DNA from: Fimenecus sp900545625
GTDB lineage: Bacteria > Bacillota > Clostridia > Oscillospirales > Acutalibacteraceae
Assembly: GCA_963931525.1 (NCBI GenBank)
Contig: OZ007023.1
Coordinates: 868,001 to 932,000 of the forward strand
Reading direction: 5' to 3'
DNA: 64,000 nt
Both the position numbers and the translations under genes were made by a program. A model generated the notes under the pieces. It was given only the letters and a program-made list of their open reading frames with translations. It was not told the DNA's origin and did not search any database. This document shows, one piece after another, positions 33,424 to 40,976 of the stretch (its first letter is position 1; every line of letters begins with the position of its first letter).

Positions 33424-33452
33424 TTACATTTCGTGGGAAATTGCGTTATAAT
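33424..33452 (+). promoter_or_regulatory. Promoter for carD leader
   Basis: TTACAT (33424-33429), 17-base spacer, TATAAT (33447-33452). Transcription would begin near 33459, only ~10 bases before the giant hairpin. Confidence 0.65.
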
Positions 33453-33468
33453 ATGTATAGAAACAAAT

Positions 33469-33536
33469 ACAACACGCAATTTGCGAAAACCAAACGCAAG
33501 TCCGGTTGGGTTTCGTAAATTGTGTGTTGTTTTTTT
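33469..33536 (+). terminator. 25-bp leader hairpin with T-run upstream of carD (possible attenuator)
   Basis: Arms 33469-33493 and 33506-33530 pair over 25 positions with one mismatch and a few G-T pairs; the loop is 12 nt. TTTTTTT follows immediately. It lies between the promoter and the GTG start of carD, so it should terminate most transcripts unless read-through is allowed. Confidence 0.75.
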
Positions 33537-33563
33537 CTTAGATGAAGATCGGGAGGAATTTTT

Positions 33564-34076
33564 GTGTATGCCGTCAATGATAAGGTAATGTACGGGCAGT
33601 CGGGCGTTTGCAGGATCACGGACATCTGCACGAAAAAATTCGGCAAGACCGCCGTGGAATATTATGTTCTGCACCCGATGTACGGGGAGGATACGACCAT
33701 ATATTGCCCGGTCCAAAACGCGCACACGCCCATGCGCCGCCTGCTCGAAAAGGAAGAAGTGCAGGCGCTCATCCGCGAGATGCCGAGCGTGCAGACGGAG
33801 TGGATCGAAAACGACGCACAGCGCAAAGAGGCGCAGACTAAGGTGCTGCACGACGGCGACCACCGCGAGTTGATGCGCATGATCAAAAGCCTGCACATTC
33901 GGCGCCGGGACCGTTTGGCGGCGGGAAAACGCTTCCATCAGGCGGATGAACGCGCGCTGGACGAGGCGGAGAATCTATTGTATCAGGAATTTGCGCAGGT
34001 GCTGGGGCTCAAGCCCGAGGAGGTCCTGCCGCTGATGAAAAAAAGCGCGCTGCAAACCGCCGAAGCGGCAACATAA
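33564..34076 (+). CDS. CarD family transcriptional regulator
   Basis: A 170-residue CarD/CdnL-type protein, which binds the RNA polymerase beta subunit and affects open-complex stability. Residues 1-60 form the Tudor-like RNAP-interaction domain (YAVNDKVMYGQSGVCRI, YYVLHPMYGEDTTIYCPVQ). The rest is the helical DNA-binding domain with basic patches (RRRDRLAAGKRFHQADERAL). The start is GTG 33564 after GGGAGGA. A large hairpin plus T-run separates promoter and gene. Confidence 0.9.
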   Translation: MYAVNDKVMYGQSGVCRITDICTKKFGKTAVEYYVLHPMYGEDTTIYCPVQNAHTPMRRLLEKEEVQALIREMPSVQTEWIENDAQRKEAQTKVLHDGDHRELMRMIKSLHIRRRDRLAAGKRFHQADERALDEAENLLYQEFAQVLGLKPEEVLPLMKKSALQTAEAAT

Positions 34077-34099
34077 AAAAGATTTGTCAGAGTAAAACC

Positions 34100-34133
34100 G
34101 GAAACGGGCAAGCGCATGCGCTTGCCCGTTTCC
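34100..34133. terminator. Perfect 34-bp palindrome after carD
   Basis: GGAAACGGGCAAGCGC.. is fully self-complementary over 34 bases, 23 bases past the carD stop. The T-run is weak on both strands; it probably still forms the transcript end. Confidence 0.65.
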
Positions 34134-34210
34134 GCGTTCTGTGTTAAAAAACTGAAAATATACCGGTATTCCTGCACGATTTCAGCATGTGGAGTCCGGC
34201 GCTCGGCTGC

Positions 34211-35770
34211 TTATCTCCAGGCGACCGTTTCCTGCACGGTGGTCTGCCCGCTGTTGTCCACGGACAGAATTTCAACGCCCTCGGGCGTTAAGGTGAGCAT
34301 GGATGCAACATAGCTGTTTGCACCGTTTGCATTCCAGCCGCCGTCAATAAGCGTAGGATAGCTGTGCTCCGTTTTAAACTCCGTTGTATGCCAGTGCCCG
34401 CTGACCAAAAGGCTGACGCCTAAGCTGTCCAGCTTTTCATGCGCGGCGGCGGAAAGATCTTCTTCTATACAGATCTCTTCGGAATGTGAAAGCGCAATCG
34501 TTTTTTCACCGTTTGGATTTTCAAGAGACTGAAGCCATGTTACCATATCTCGGCGGCTTTGCTCATAATCCGTCATTCCGCCGTATTCGGGATGATCATC
34601 CGCCTTATCCTCACCGCTGTCGAGTATAATGAAATGATATTGCCCGAACTGCGCCGTATAATACAGACTGTCCAATCCCAAATATGCAGGCAAATTAGAA
34701 GCCTCTTTGCCGCGCGTCTCATGGTTGCCGCGGGCAAAAAGAACCGGCTTTTGCCCGCCTGTCAGCGTTGCGCCGAAGTCGAGAATATACGCGGCGACTT
34801 CCTCCGGCTGCATAAGCCCTGTGGCGCTGTCGCCCAACATAATCAGTGCGTCAAAGCTTCCGAGCTGCTGCGCCGTATCCAGCGCAAGCCGGTTTTGCAT
34901 ATGCCAATCCGAAAGCGTGAGCAGCTTTACTTCATCGGAAAATGTACCCCCGAAAGCAATGGATTCACTTTCGATCGTTTTGCCGCTGCGCCCGCCGTAG
35001 CTGAGTTCATCCAGAACACGTGTCGCACCGACTTTGTAGGTGTTGTTTGTCAATTCTTCATACGGTACACAAATGGTGTGGATGCAGCTGCCCCCGTTTT
35101 TGCGCCCGCCGGATGCGTCATAGCGGCGGACGGTCTCACCGGAAATCTCATATTCTATATATGCCGTGCCGATATCGTTTGTTGCAAACACCACGCTGTA
35201 TGCACTGCCCGTGTCGAATACGACCGGCAGTGCGGTAAAACGGAACGGCGTCAGCGGGAAAAACGCAGCATAAACGGCAATCAGAAGACAAACGCAAAGG
35301 ATGCCTGAAAAAATACGCTTCAGGCGGTCTTTGTGTATGTATGGCAGAAGCAGCGCTGCGGCTGCCAGCGCCAGCGCGCCGAGCCACATCGGCAGAGACT
35401 TTTTACACAGCCTGAGCCCTACAAGCAGGCTTTCCGAACCGCCGATGAACAGGTTGCCGAACGAAAACCCGAACGCTATGACGGCAAGCACGACGGCAAG
35501 TATGCCGCCGAGTACCGCAAGAACACGGTAAGCCTTGCCCTTTGTGCGTTCAGGGGCTTGCAGACGTGTGCTCCAAAGACAAAACAGAAGCGCCGTATCT
35601 AAAACGGCGGCTATAAACAGCGCGAAGGAGAAGCCTGAAAATATAACGGTATCTACAAAAACGTTGGTATTGCGGAAGCCGTGCAGCAAAAGCGCTGAGA
35701 TCGCAGCGAGCAGTGTAAATACGGGCACGGCTGCTTTGCCGAAAAACAGCGCGTTGAAAAACCGCTTCAA
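34211..35770 (-). CDS. Membrane metallophosphoesterase with N-terminal four-TM region
   Basis: A 519-residue protein. The first ~190 residues have four to five hydrophobic helices (residues ~15-30, ~45-68, ~83-108, ~130-145, ~155-170). The rest is an extracytoplasmic calcineurin-like phosphoesterase with motifs LSDWHMQN, LGDSATG, ARGNHETRG, SHSEEI and SGHWHTTEF. The start is TTG 35770, with GGAGGT 8 bases upstream. Substrate unknown. Base composition is slightly AT-richer than that of its neighbours. Confidence 0.8.
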   Translation of the reverse strand: MKRFFNALFFGKAAVPVFTLLAAISALLLHGFRNTNVFVDTVIFSGFSFALFIAAVLDTALLFCLWSTRLQAPERTKGKAYRVLAVLGGILAVVLAVIAFGFSFGNLFIGGSESLLVGLRLCKKSLPMWLGALALAAAALLLPYIHKDRLKRIFSGILCVCLLIAVYAAFFPLTPFRFTALPVVFDTGSAYSVVFATNDIGTAYIEYEISGETVRRYDASGGRKNGGSCIHTICVPYEELTNNTYKVGATRVLDELSYGGRSGKTIESESIAFGGTFSDEVKLLTLSDWHMQNRLALDTAQQLGSFDALIMLGDSATGLMQPEEVAAYILDFGATLTGGQKPVLFARGNHETRGKEASNLPAYLGLDSLYYTAQFGQYHFIILDSGEDKADDHPEYGGMTDYEQSRRDMVTWLQSLENPNGEKTIALSHSEEICIEEDLSAAAHEKLDSLGVSLLVSGHWHTTEFKTEHSYPTLIDGGWNANGANSYVASMLTLTPEGVEILSVDNSGQTTVQETVAWR

Positions 35771-35813
35771 ATGAAAAACCTCCTTAACAAAAGTGCAAAC
35801 ACCGCATACTCGG

Positions 35814-36131
35814 TCAGAGTATGACTGCCGTGCCCGAAACGGTCACCATCATCATGTTGCCGCCCTGCCCGAGCACCTCGTAATCCACATCGATGCCGAC
35901 TACGGCGTTCGCGCCCATCTGCTCGGCACGCTGCACAAGTTCCTCGATTGCCTGTGCACGCGCATCCGTCAGTTCGTTTTCATACGAAGCGGAACGCCCG
36001 CCGAAAAAGTTGCGCATCCCGGCTGCAAAATCCTTGACAAAATCCACGCCGGAAATGACCTCGCCGCAGACAAGCCCCAGATAGTTTTGGATCGGATGAC
36101 CTTCAACGGTCGGTGTAGTGGTCAAAAGCAT
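35814..36131 (-). CDS. UPF0145 / YbjQ family protein
   Basis: A 105-residue protein of the YbjQ (heavy-metal-binding, DUF74) family, a small pentameric fold of unknown function. Opening MLLTTTPTVEGHPIQNYLG, the middle GEVISGVDFVKDF, and ANAVVGIDVDYEVLG are the family hallmarks. GGGAGG precedes the ATG at 36131. Confidence 0.92.
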   Translation of the reverse strand: MLLTTTPTVEGHPIQNYLGLVCGEVISGVDFVKDFAAGMRNFFGGRSASYENELTDARAQAIEELVQRAEQMGANAVVGIDVDYEVLGQGGNMMMVTVSGTAVIL

Positions 36132-36210
36132 ATAGTTTCCTCCCTTTTGTTGGTAGGCATATTGTACCATAGAAGCAAAAGGGCCGCAACCATCGTTTTG
36201 ACCGCCGTGT

Positions 36211-36945
36211 TCAGAATGCAGGCGGCGCGCACAGGTCGGACAGCGCGGCGTACACGGGCGAAAGCCGATCCGAAAGCCAATCCGCAAAGCAGGCGCGCGT
36301 CCCGGCGGGGCAGAGCGCGTCCTGTCCGCTGCGGGCGAGGGAAAGCGCCAGCGTCGTCTGCTTGCCCGCACAGCCCAAAAACAGCCGCCCGCCGTGGGCG
36401 GACGCCGTGCGGCGCGCAAAATAAAGCCCGCTGCCCGACCGGCTTGCGGCGCGTGCGAGCGCGTCTGCCGGAACGCTTGCGGGCGTACTGACCGCAAAGC
36501 CGGAAAAGTCTTTGTGCGCAAACACGCGCAGCAGGATCGGTGCGCCGCCGGACAGCCGCAGCGCACAGGCAAGCATCTCCAGCGCCGCCCACAAAAGCGC
36601 GCGCGGCGCGCATACCGTCTGTACCATGCGTGTCGGGCAAAAAACCACGCGCCCCTCGCCGCACAGCAGGTTGCAGCAAAAGGTAAGATCCTCGAAAAAA
36701 GCATTCAGTTCCAAACGCACACGCCCAGCCTGTGCGGAGGGGCTTTGTGCGTTGTAAAAGGCGCGCAGCGTGCGCATGCCGCGGCGGTACGCGTCCTCCA
36801 GCAGCCTTGGCGGCGCACCGCTGCCTGCCTGATACAGCAGCTCGTCGAAATACCCCTGCAAACGCTCGCGCAGCACGTCTGTGGCGCTGCCGCTTTGCAG
36901 GATGCGTTCCATATCCTCGATCTCCTCCAAAAGCGTGTTCTGCAT
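36211..36945 (-). CDS. Degenerate HATPase (histidine kinase-like ATP-binding) protein
   Basis: A 244-residue protein. The C-terminal half resembles an HATPase_c domain: an N-box-like segment RALLWAALEMLACALRLS and a G-box-like GSGLYFARRTASAHGGRLFLG. The invariant N-box Asn is missing and no phosphoacceptor His domain is visible. The N-terminal ~120 residues are helical with an acidic opening (LLEEIEDMERILQSG). It may be a former sensor kinase now used for another purpose, or a spore/cell-cycle regulator. I start it at ATG 36945 after GAAGGGG; the upstream ATG at 36975 has no site. Confidence 0.6.
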   Translation of the reverse strand: MQNTLLEEIEDMERILQSGSATDVLRERLQGYFDELLYQAGSGAPPRLLEDAYRRGMRTLRAFYNAQSPSAQAGRVRLELNAFFEDLTFCCNLLCGEGRVVFCPTRMVQTVCAPRALLWAALEMLACALRLSGGAPILLRVFAHKDFSGFAVSTPASVPADALARAASRSGSGLYFARRTASAHGGRLFLGCAGKQTTLALSLARSGQDALCPAGTRACFADWLSDRLSPVYAALSDLCAPPAF

Positions 36946-37108
36946 GTTTTCCCCTTCTCGGCCGAATTTTTCCATGCGCGGCGGGTATACTGAAAACGAC
37001 CGCCGCCGCGCAGTTATGGGAATAGCATACCCTTTTTCGCCGGTGATACGAATATTTTAGGCAGTACGACAAAGTTTTCACAAAGCACGGGGAAATTTGG
37101 AAAACTTC

Positions 37109-37135
37109 TTGCAAATTTCCGGCATTCGGTATAAA
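37109..37135 (+). promoter_or_regulatory. Possible gapA promoter
   Basis: TTGCAA (37109-37114), 15-base spacer, TATAAA (37130-37135), 44 bases before the gene. The spacer is short, so confidence is limited. Confidence 0.45.
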
Positions 37136-37179
37136 ATGTTAAACGCAAAAGTAAAAATACTTTTTTGGAGGTAATTCCT

Positions 37180-38217
37180 ATGTCCGTAAAAGTTGCAATC
37201 AACGGCTTCGGCCGTATCGGCCGTCTGGCGTTCCGTCAGATGTTCGGCGCAGAAGGCTATGAGGTCGTTGCGATCAACGACCTGACCAAGCCCTCGATGC
37301 TGGCGCACCTGCTCAAGTACGATACCGCACAGGGCGGCTACTGCGGCAAGATCGGCGAAAATCTGCACACGATCTCCGCAGATGACGAAGCCGGCACCAT
37401 CACCGTGGACGGCAAGACTTTGAAGATCTATGCGATGGCGAACGCTGCGGAGCTTCCGTGGGGCGAGATCGGCGTAGACGTCGTGCTCGAGTGCACGGGC
37501 TTCTACTGCTCGAAGGCGAAGAGCCAGGCGCACATCGACGCCGGTGCGAAAAAGGTCGTCATCTCCGCGCCTGCGGGCAACGACCTGAAAACCATCGTTT
37601 ACAGCGTCAATGAAAAGACCCTGACTGCGGAGGACACCATCATTTCCGCCGCTTCCTGCACGACCAACTGCCTGGCGCCCATGGCGAAAGCGCTCAATGA
37701 CTATGCGCCTATCCAGAGCGGTATCATGAGCACGATCCATGCTTACACCGGCGACCAGATGATCCTCGACGGCCCGCACAGAAAGGGCGACCTTCGCCGC
37801 GCACGTGCCGGTGCTGCCAACATCGTTCCGAACTCCACCGGCGCTGCAAAAGCCATCGGCCTGGTCATCCCGGAACTCAACGGCAAGCTCATCGGTTCCG
37901 CACAGCGCGTGCCCGTTCCGACCGGCTCGACCACGATCCTGACCGCAGTTGTCAAGGGCGCGGATGTCACCGTGGACGGCATCAATGCTGCGATGAAGGC
38001 GGCTGCGAGCGAGAGCTTCGGCTACAACGAGGATCCGATCGTCTCCTCCGACGTTATCGGCATGCGTTACGGCTCGCTGTTTGACGCGACCCAGACCATG
38101 GTCTCGAAGATCGCCGACGATCTGTATGAAGTGCAGGTCGTTTCCTGGTACGACAACGAGAACTCCTACACCAGCCAGATGGTTCGCACCATCAAGTATT
38201 TCGCGGAGCTTGCGTAA
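37180..38217 (+). CDS. gapA: Glyceraldehyde-3-phosphate dehydrogenase (glycolytic)
   Basis: A 345-residue NAD-dependent GAPDH converting glyceraldehyde 3-phosphate to 1,3-bisphosphoglycerate. NAD-binding INGFGRIGRLAFRQ, the catalytic-cysteine signature SCTTNCLAP, HAYTGDQM and the C-terminal SWYDNENSYTSQM are all present. GGAGGT precedes the ATG. The codon usage is visibly biased (many ATC, GGC, AAG), as in highly expressed genes. No pgk/tpi follows; a strong terminator ends a single-gene transcript. Confidence 0.97.
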   Translation: MSVKVAINGFGRIGRLAFRQMFGAEGYEVVAINDLTKPSMLAHLLKYDTAQGGYCGKIGENLHTISADDEAGTITVDGKTLKIYAMANAAELPWGEIGVDVVLECTGFYCSKAKSQAHIDAGAKKVVISAPAGNDLKTIVYSVNEKTLTAEDTIISAASCTTNCLAPMAKALNDYAPIQSGIMSTIHAYTGDQMILDGPHRKGDLRRARAGAANIVPNSTGAAKAIGLVIPELNGKLIGSAQRVPVPTGSTTILTAVVKGADVTVDGINAAMKAAASESFGYNEDPIVSSDVIGMRYGSLFDATQTMVSKIADDLYEVQVVSWYDNENSYTSQMVRTIKYFAELA

Positions 38218-38241
38218 GCAGACACGAAACGGCTATTTCGG

Positions 38242-38271
38242 CGGGGACGCATTTGCGTCCCCGTTTTTTTA
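38242..38271 (+). terminator. Terminator after gapA
   Basis: 9-bp perfect stem (cggggacgc / gcgtccccg), ATTT loop, then seven T residues. Confidence 0.93.
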
Positions 38272-38300
38272 TTGCGCAGCGGTGCGGGATTTGGTATACT
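38272..38300 (+). promoter_or_regulatory. Promoter for the PAP2 gene
   Basis: TTGCGC (38272-38277), 17-base spacer, TATACT (38295-38300), immediately after the gapA terminator T-run. Confidence 0.65.
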
Positions 38301-38332
38301 GAGCTTAAACGAAAGCGAAAGGAATGGCGCGT

Positions 38333-38827
38333 ATGACGCGGGAACAGTATATGCGGCTGGCAGAACCCTTTCAAAAGCATCCGGCGCTTTTGCGCGCGCT
38401 GCGCATGACGGATAAGGTGCTGACGGCGCTTGTATATCTCGCGTACCCTATGCTGCTTTGCGTGCTTTTCTTTACGCGGGATGCGCGCTTTTGGCGGTGC
38501 GTGCTCGTGCCGGGTGTGTCGTTCGTGGCGGTGAGCTTGCTGCGCCGCGTCATCAATGCCAAGCGCCCGTATGAGGCGCTGGAATTTTCACCGCTGCTTC
38601 AAAAGGACAAGCGGGGTGAATCCTTCCCGAGCCGCCATGTGTTTTCGGTGTTTGTCATCGCGTTTGCCTTTTATTATACGTTCGTGCCCGTCGGGATCGT
38701 GCTGACGGCGCTCGGCGCGCTGCTCGCCGTCGTTCGTGTGGTCGGCGGGGTGCATTATCCGCGCGATGTGCTCTGCGGCGCGGCAATCGGAATTCTTTGC
38801 GGCGCGGTCGGCTTTTTCCTGCTGTAA
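38333..38827 (+). CDS. PAP2 superfamily membrane phosphatase
   Basis: A ~164-residue polytopic membrane phosphatase of the PAP2/undecaprenyl-pyrophosphatase type. The three active-site motifs are recognisable: NAKRPYE (K..RP), SFPSRHVFS (PSxH) and RVVGGVHYPRDV (R....H...D). Five or so hydrophobic helices are present. I favour the ATG at 38333: AAAGG is 10 bases upstream, while the ATG at 38324 is only 1 base after it. Substrate may be a lipid phosphate or pyrophosphate. Confidence 0.88.
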   Translation: MTREQYMRLAEPFQKHPALLRALRMTDKVLTALVYLAYPMLLCVLFFTRDARFWRCVLVPGVSFVAVSLLRRVINAKRPYEALEFSPLLQKDKRGESFPSRHVFSVFVIAFAFYYTFVPVGIVLTALGALLAVVRVVGGVHYPRDVLCGAAIGILCGAVGFFLL

Positions 38828-38880
38828 GCGGCGAGAAAAATATGCAAAGGCATCTCGCTTGTCGAAAAACCGTGCGTGCC

Positions 38881-38909
38881 TTGACACGCGAAGCGCCATG
38901 TGGTATGGT
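38881..38909 (+). promoter_or_regulatory. Promoter for the 71-aa membrane protein gene
   Basis: TTGACA (38881-38886), 17-base spacer, TATGGT (38904-38909), followed by GAAAGGGG before the ATG at 38942. Confidence 0.75.
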
Positions 38910-38941
38910 ACAGATGAAAGCATTAGAAAGGGGTATGGAAG

Positions 38942-39157
38942 ATGCTTGAGAAGAAAAAACTGGTTTTGGCGATCCTCAAATCCATGGTGGGGCTTGCCGT
39001 GCTGCTTGCGGGCGTTGTTTGCGGCGCGATGCAGTTCATTTACGGCGCGATCCCGCTGGCGGTCATCGGGCTTGCGGTGTGCCTGTTTTCGTATTTGAAC
39101 CTGCGCATCGAAGTGGAGCACGAGGAAGAAAACGTGCAGAACGACGCGGAACAATAA
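38942..39157 (+). CDS. Small membrane protein, 71 aa
   Basis: Two adjacent hydrophobic helices (residues ~9-30 and ~33-52) followed by an acidic tail (RIEVEHEEENVQNDAEQ). No family recognised. A good promoter and a strong ribosome binding site (AAAGGGG) support expression as a single gene. Confidence 0.65.
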   Translation: MLEKKKLVLAILKSMVGLAVLLAGVVCGAMQFIYGAIPLAVIGLAVCLFSYLNLRIEVEHEEENVQNDAEQ

Positions 39158-39185
39158 ACCGTATTGCGGCAGCCGTGAAAAAATG

Positions 39186-39221
39186 ACCCGCCCCACACAT
39201 CTTTTGATGTGTGGGGCGGGT
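39186..39221 (-). terminator. Terminator of the Pro/Gln-rich membrane protein gene (minus strand)
   Basis: 16-bp stem (acccgccccacacatc / gatgtgtggggcgggt) with a short loop; on the minus strand it is followed by CATTTTTTC. It also ends transcripts of the convergent 71-aa gene. Confidence 0.85.
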
Positions 39222-39250
39222 CTTCGTTCGTGGGAAAAGCCGGCTGGGCT

Positions 39251-40318
39251 TTATGCAGCCGCCCAGCCTGTATTCGCGCTCTCGAATTGCTGCATCTGCT
39301 CGGCAATGGCATACGCCTGCTCCTGCAGCCCCAGGGCCATACAGCAGTCGTAGTATTCCTCAAGATTTAGATACATTTCCTCATATGAGGTCGAAGCGGC
39401 AATCAGCGCGTCAAAGCCGCGCACGATCACCTGTGCCTGTTCCTCGGTCGGCACAAAATAGTCGTTTTCAATATAATAGACGAATGTGCTTGAGGTCATG
39501 TAATAATACTCGGTTACAGGGTCGTATTCCAGCATCTTTTCCGTAAAGACATGCACGTAGTTGTCGTAATCCCCGTTTTGTAGCATCAGCACGAAGTAGT
39601 CTGCCATGAATGTATTATAGCAGGCAAAAGCGCTTTCGTAGATGTCCGCGCAGCTTGTGGAGGGGAAGGTATCATAAAAGAGGTCGGGATCGCGCGTGAC
39701 CTCTGCAAAACACGATTGCAAGCCCGCCGTATCGCCGATGCTCATCAAAAACGTATCATATAGATCGCAGACCCCCATCAGTGTGCCGAGATCCCCGGAC
39801 TCAGCATATGCCGCAAGCTGGGTTTGGGGTGAAAGCGCCTTGCGGGCGAACAGAAAACCGCCGACGCCAAACAGGAGACCGAGCACGACAAGGACGGAAA
39901 CCGCAATGGCGACAATCTTGCCGGCGGAAAGCTTTTTCTTTTGCGGCTGTGCCGCCATAGGCGGATACGGCTGCTGCGCAGTGCCATACGGGATATACGG
40001 CTGCTGTGCGGGATTGGCGGGCTGCGCACCGTAGGGGATTTGCCCCGCCGCGCCGTAAGGAGACTGTTGTGCAGGATTGGGCTGTGCGCCGTAGGGAACC
40101 TGCCCCTGCGCACCATAAGGGGGCTGTGCGGGATTGGGCTGCGCGCCGTAAGGGATTTGCCCCGCCGCGCCGTAAGGCGCTTGCTGTGCGGGAGCCGGCT
40201 GTGCGCTGTCAGACGGCTGCTGCGCAGGGTATGCTTGTTCCGCAGACGCATTTGCCGCCGGGCTGGGCTGCGTATCGTCCGTTGCGGGAGTGTTCGGTAA
40301 TTTATTGGGTTGATCCAT
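39251..40318 (-). CDS. Membrane protein with Pro/Gln/Tyr-rich repeat N-terminus
   Basis: A 355-residue protein in three parts. Residues 1-128 are low-complexity, with about three ~20-residue repeats built on PYGAAGQIPYGAQPNPAQQ. Residues ~133-157 are a single transmembrane helix preceded by QPQKKKL, so the repeat part should be cytoplasmic. Residues ~160-355 form an acidic, Tyr/Phe-rich extracytoplasmic domain with several Cys and helical repeats. No family recognised; similar Pro-rich, one-TM proteins occur in many Firmicutes. GGAGG precedes the ATG at 40318. Confidence 0.75.
   Translation of the reverse strand: MDQPNKLPNTPATDDTQPSPAANASAEQAYPAQQPSDSAQPAPAQQAPYGAAGQIPYGAQPNPAQPPYGAQGQVPYGAQPNPAQQSPYGAAGQIPYGAQPANPAQQPYIPYGTAQQPYPPMAAQPQKKKLSAGKIVAIAVSVLVVLGLLFGVGGFLFARKALSPQTQLAAYAESGDLGTLMGVCDLYDTFLMSIGDTAGLQSCFAEVTRDPDLFYDTFPSTSCADIYESAFACYNTFMADYFVLMLQNGDYDNYVHVFTEKMLEYDPVTEYYYMTSSTFVYYIENDYFVPTEEQAQVIVRGFDALIAASTSYEEMYLNLEEYYDCCMALGLQEQAYAIAEQMQQFESANTGWAAA
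39995..40186 (-). repeat. Tandem coding repeat (about 3 units of ~60 bp)
   Basis: DNA-level repeats encoding PYGAxGQxPYGAQPNPAQ units; adjacent units differ by a few codons, suggesting expansion by slippage or unequal recombination. Confidence 0.8.
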
Positions 40319-40454
40319 GGTATCCTCCTTGCCTTGCGGCAGAACTTTCTCTATCCTCATAGTACAGGAAAGCACGGCGCGCGTCAAGCGAATAAATTTT
40401 ACAAATATTTACAAACCATCTGTACGAACACAAGCTATTGCAAAAATTCGGCAG

Positions 40455-40483
40455 TTGACTTTTTGGGTGATCCGGTTTATACT
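40455..40483 (+). promoter_or_regulatory. Promoter of the thiamine operon
   Basis: TTGACT (40455-40460), 17-base spacer, TATACT (40478-40483), about 20 bases before the TPP aptamer. Confidence 0.8.
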
Positions 40484-40506
40484 GCATATAAAGTCTTATG
40501 ACAAGA

Positions 40507-40597
40507 AACAGGGGGGCTGGCGCCAAGCCGGCTGAGATAAAGGATAGCGCTCCTTTGACCCTACGACCTGATGCGGGTAATGCCGCCGTAGGAAGCT
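40507..40597 (+). promoter_or_regulatory. TPP riboswitch (THI element)
   Basis: The aptamer shows the diagnostic GGGGGGCTGGCGCC..GGCTGAGA 5' part and the 3' part ACCTGATGCGGGTAATGCCG followed by CGTAGGAA. It fills most of the 358-base gap between 40319 and 40676. Thiamine pyrophosphate binding should favour the downstream terminator. Confidence 0.96.
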
Positions 40598-40621
40598 TTT
40601 TGTTTTGCGTGAAAACATCGA

Positions 40622-40657
40622 AAGCCTTACGACAGCTTGCCGTAAGGCTTATTTTTT
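40622..40657 (+). terminator. Riboswitch-controlled terminator
   Basis: 10-bp stem (aagccttacg / cgtaaggctt) followed by ATTTTTTG, between the TPP aptamer and the first gene's AACGGAGG site: the expression platform. Confidence 0.9.
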
Positions 40658-40676
40658 GCAAACGGAGGAAAAAACA

Positions 40677-40976
40677 ATGAAAGCAAGCGTAGCTATCCAG
40701 GTCCTGCCCGGCGTGCAGGACACGAAAGAAGTCGTGCGTATCGTAGATGAGGTCATCGACTATATCGCGTCCACGGGACTTCACTATTCTGTCGGCCCCT
40801 TTGAGACGACCATCGAGGGCGAGGATTACGATCAGCTCATGGAGATCGTCCGCGAGTGCCAGCACGTAGCCGTGCGTGCGGGCGCGCCGTCGGTTTCCGC
40901 CTATGTCAAAATTTCGTACAAGCCCGAGGGCGGGGTGCTGACCATTGACGAAAAAGTTACAAAACATCACAAATAA
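40677..40976 (+). CDS. YkoF/MTH1187-type thiamine-binding protein
   Basis: A 99-residue ferredoxin-fold protein of the MTH1187/YkoF (DUF77) family, members of which bind thiamine or hydroxymethylpyrimidine. The opening ASVAIQVLPGVQDTKEVVRIVDEVIDYIAS and the VGPFETTIEGEDYDQLMEIV segment are typical. AACGGAGG precedes the ATG. It is the first gene after the TPP riboswitch and overlaps the permease gene by ~30 bases. Confidence 0.9.
   Translation: MKASVAIQVLPGVQDTKEVVRIVDEVIDYIASTGLHYSVGPFETTIEGEDYDQLMEIVRECQHVAVRAGAPSVSAYVKISYKPEGGVLTIDEKVTKHHK

Noticed and set aside
33123..33938. Long minus-strand frame extending the small coat gene across carD
   Set aside because: The extension is antisense to carD and runs through the leader palindrome; ATG 33296 with GGAGGT is the real start.
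40003..40200. CRISPR-like direct repeats
   Set aside because: The repeats are in-frame coding units for PYGA-type amino acid repeats without spacers.
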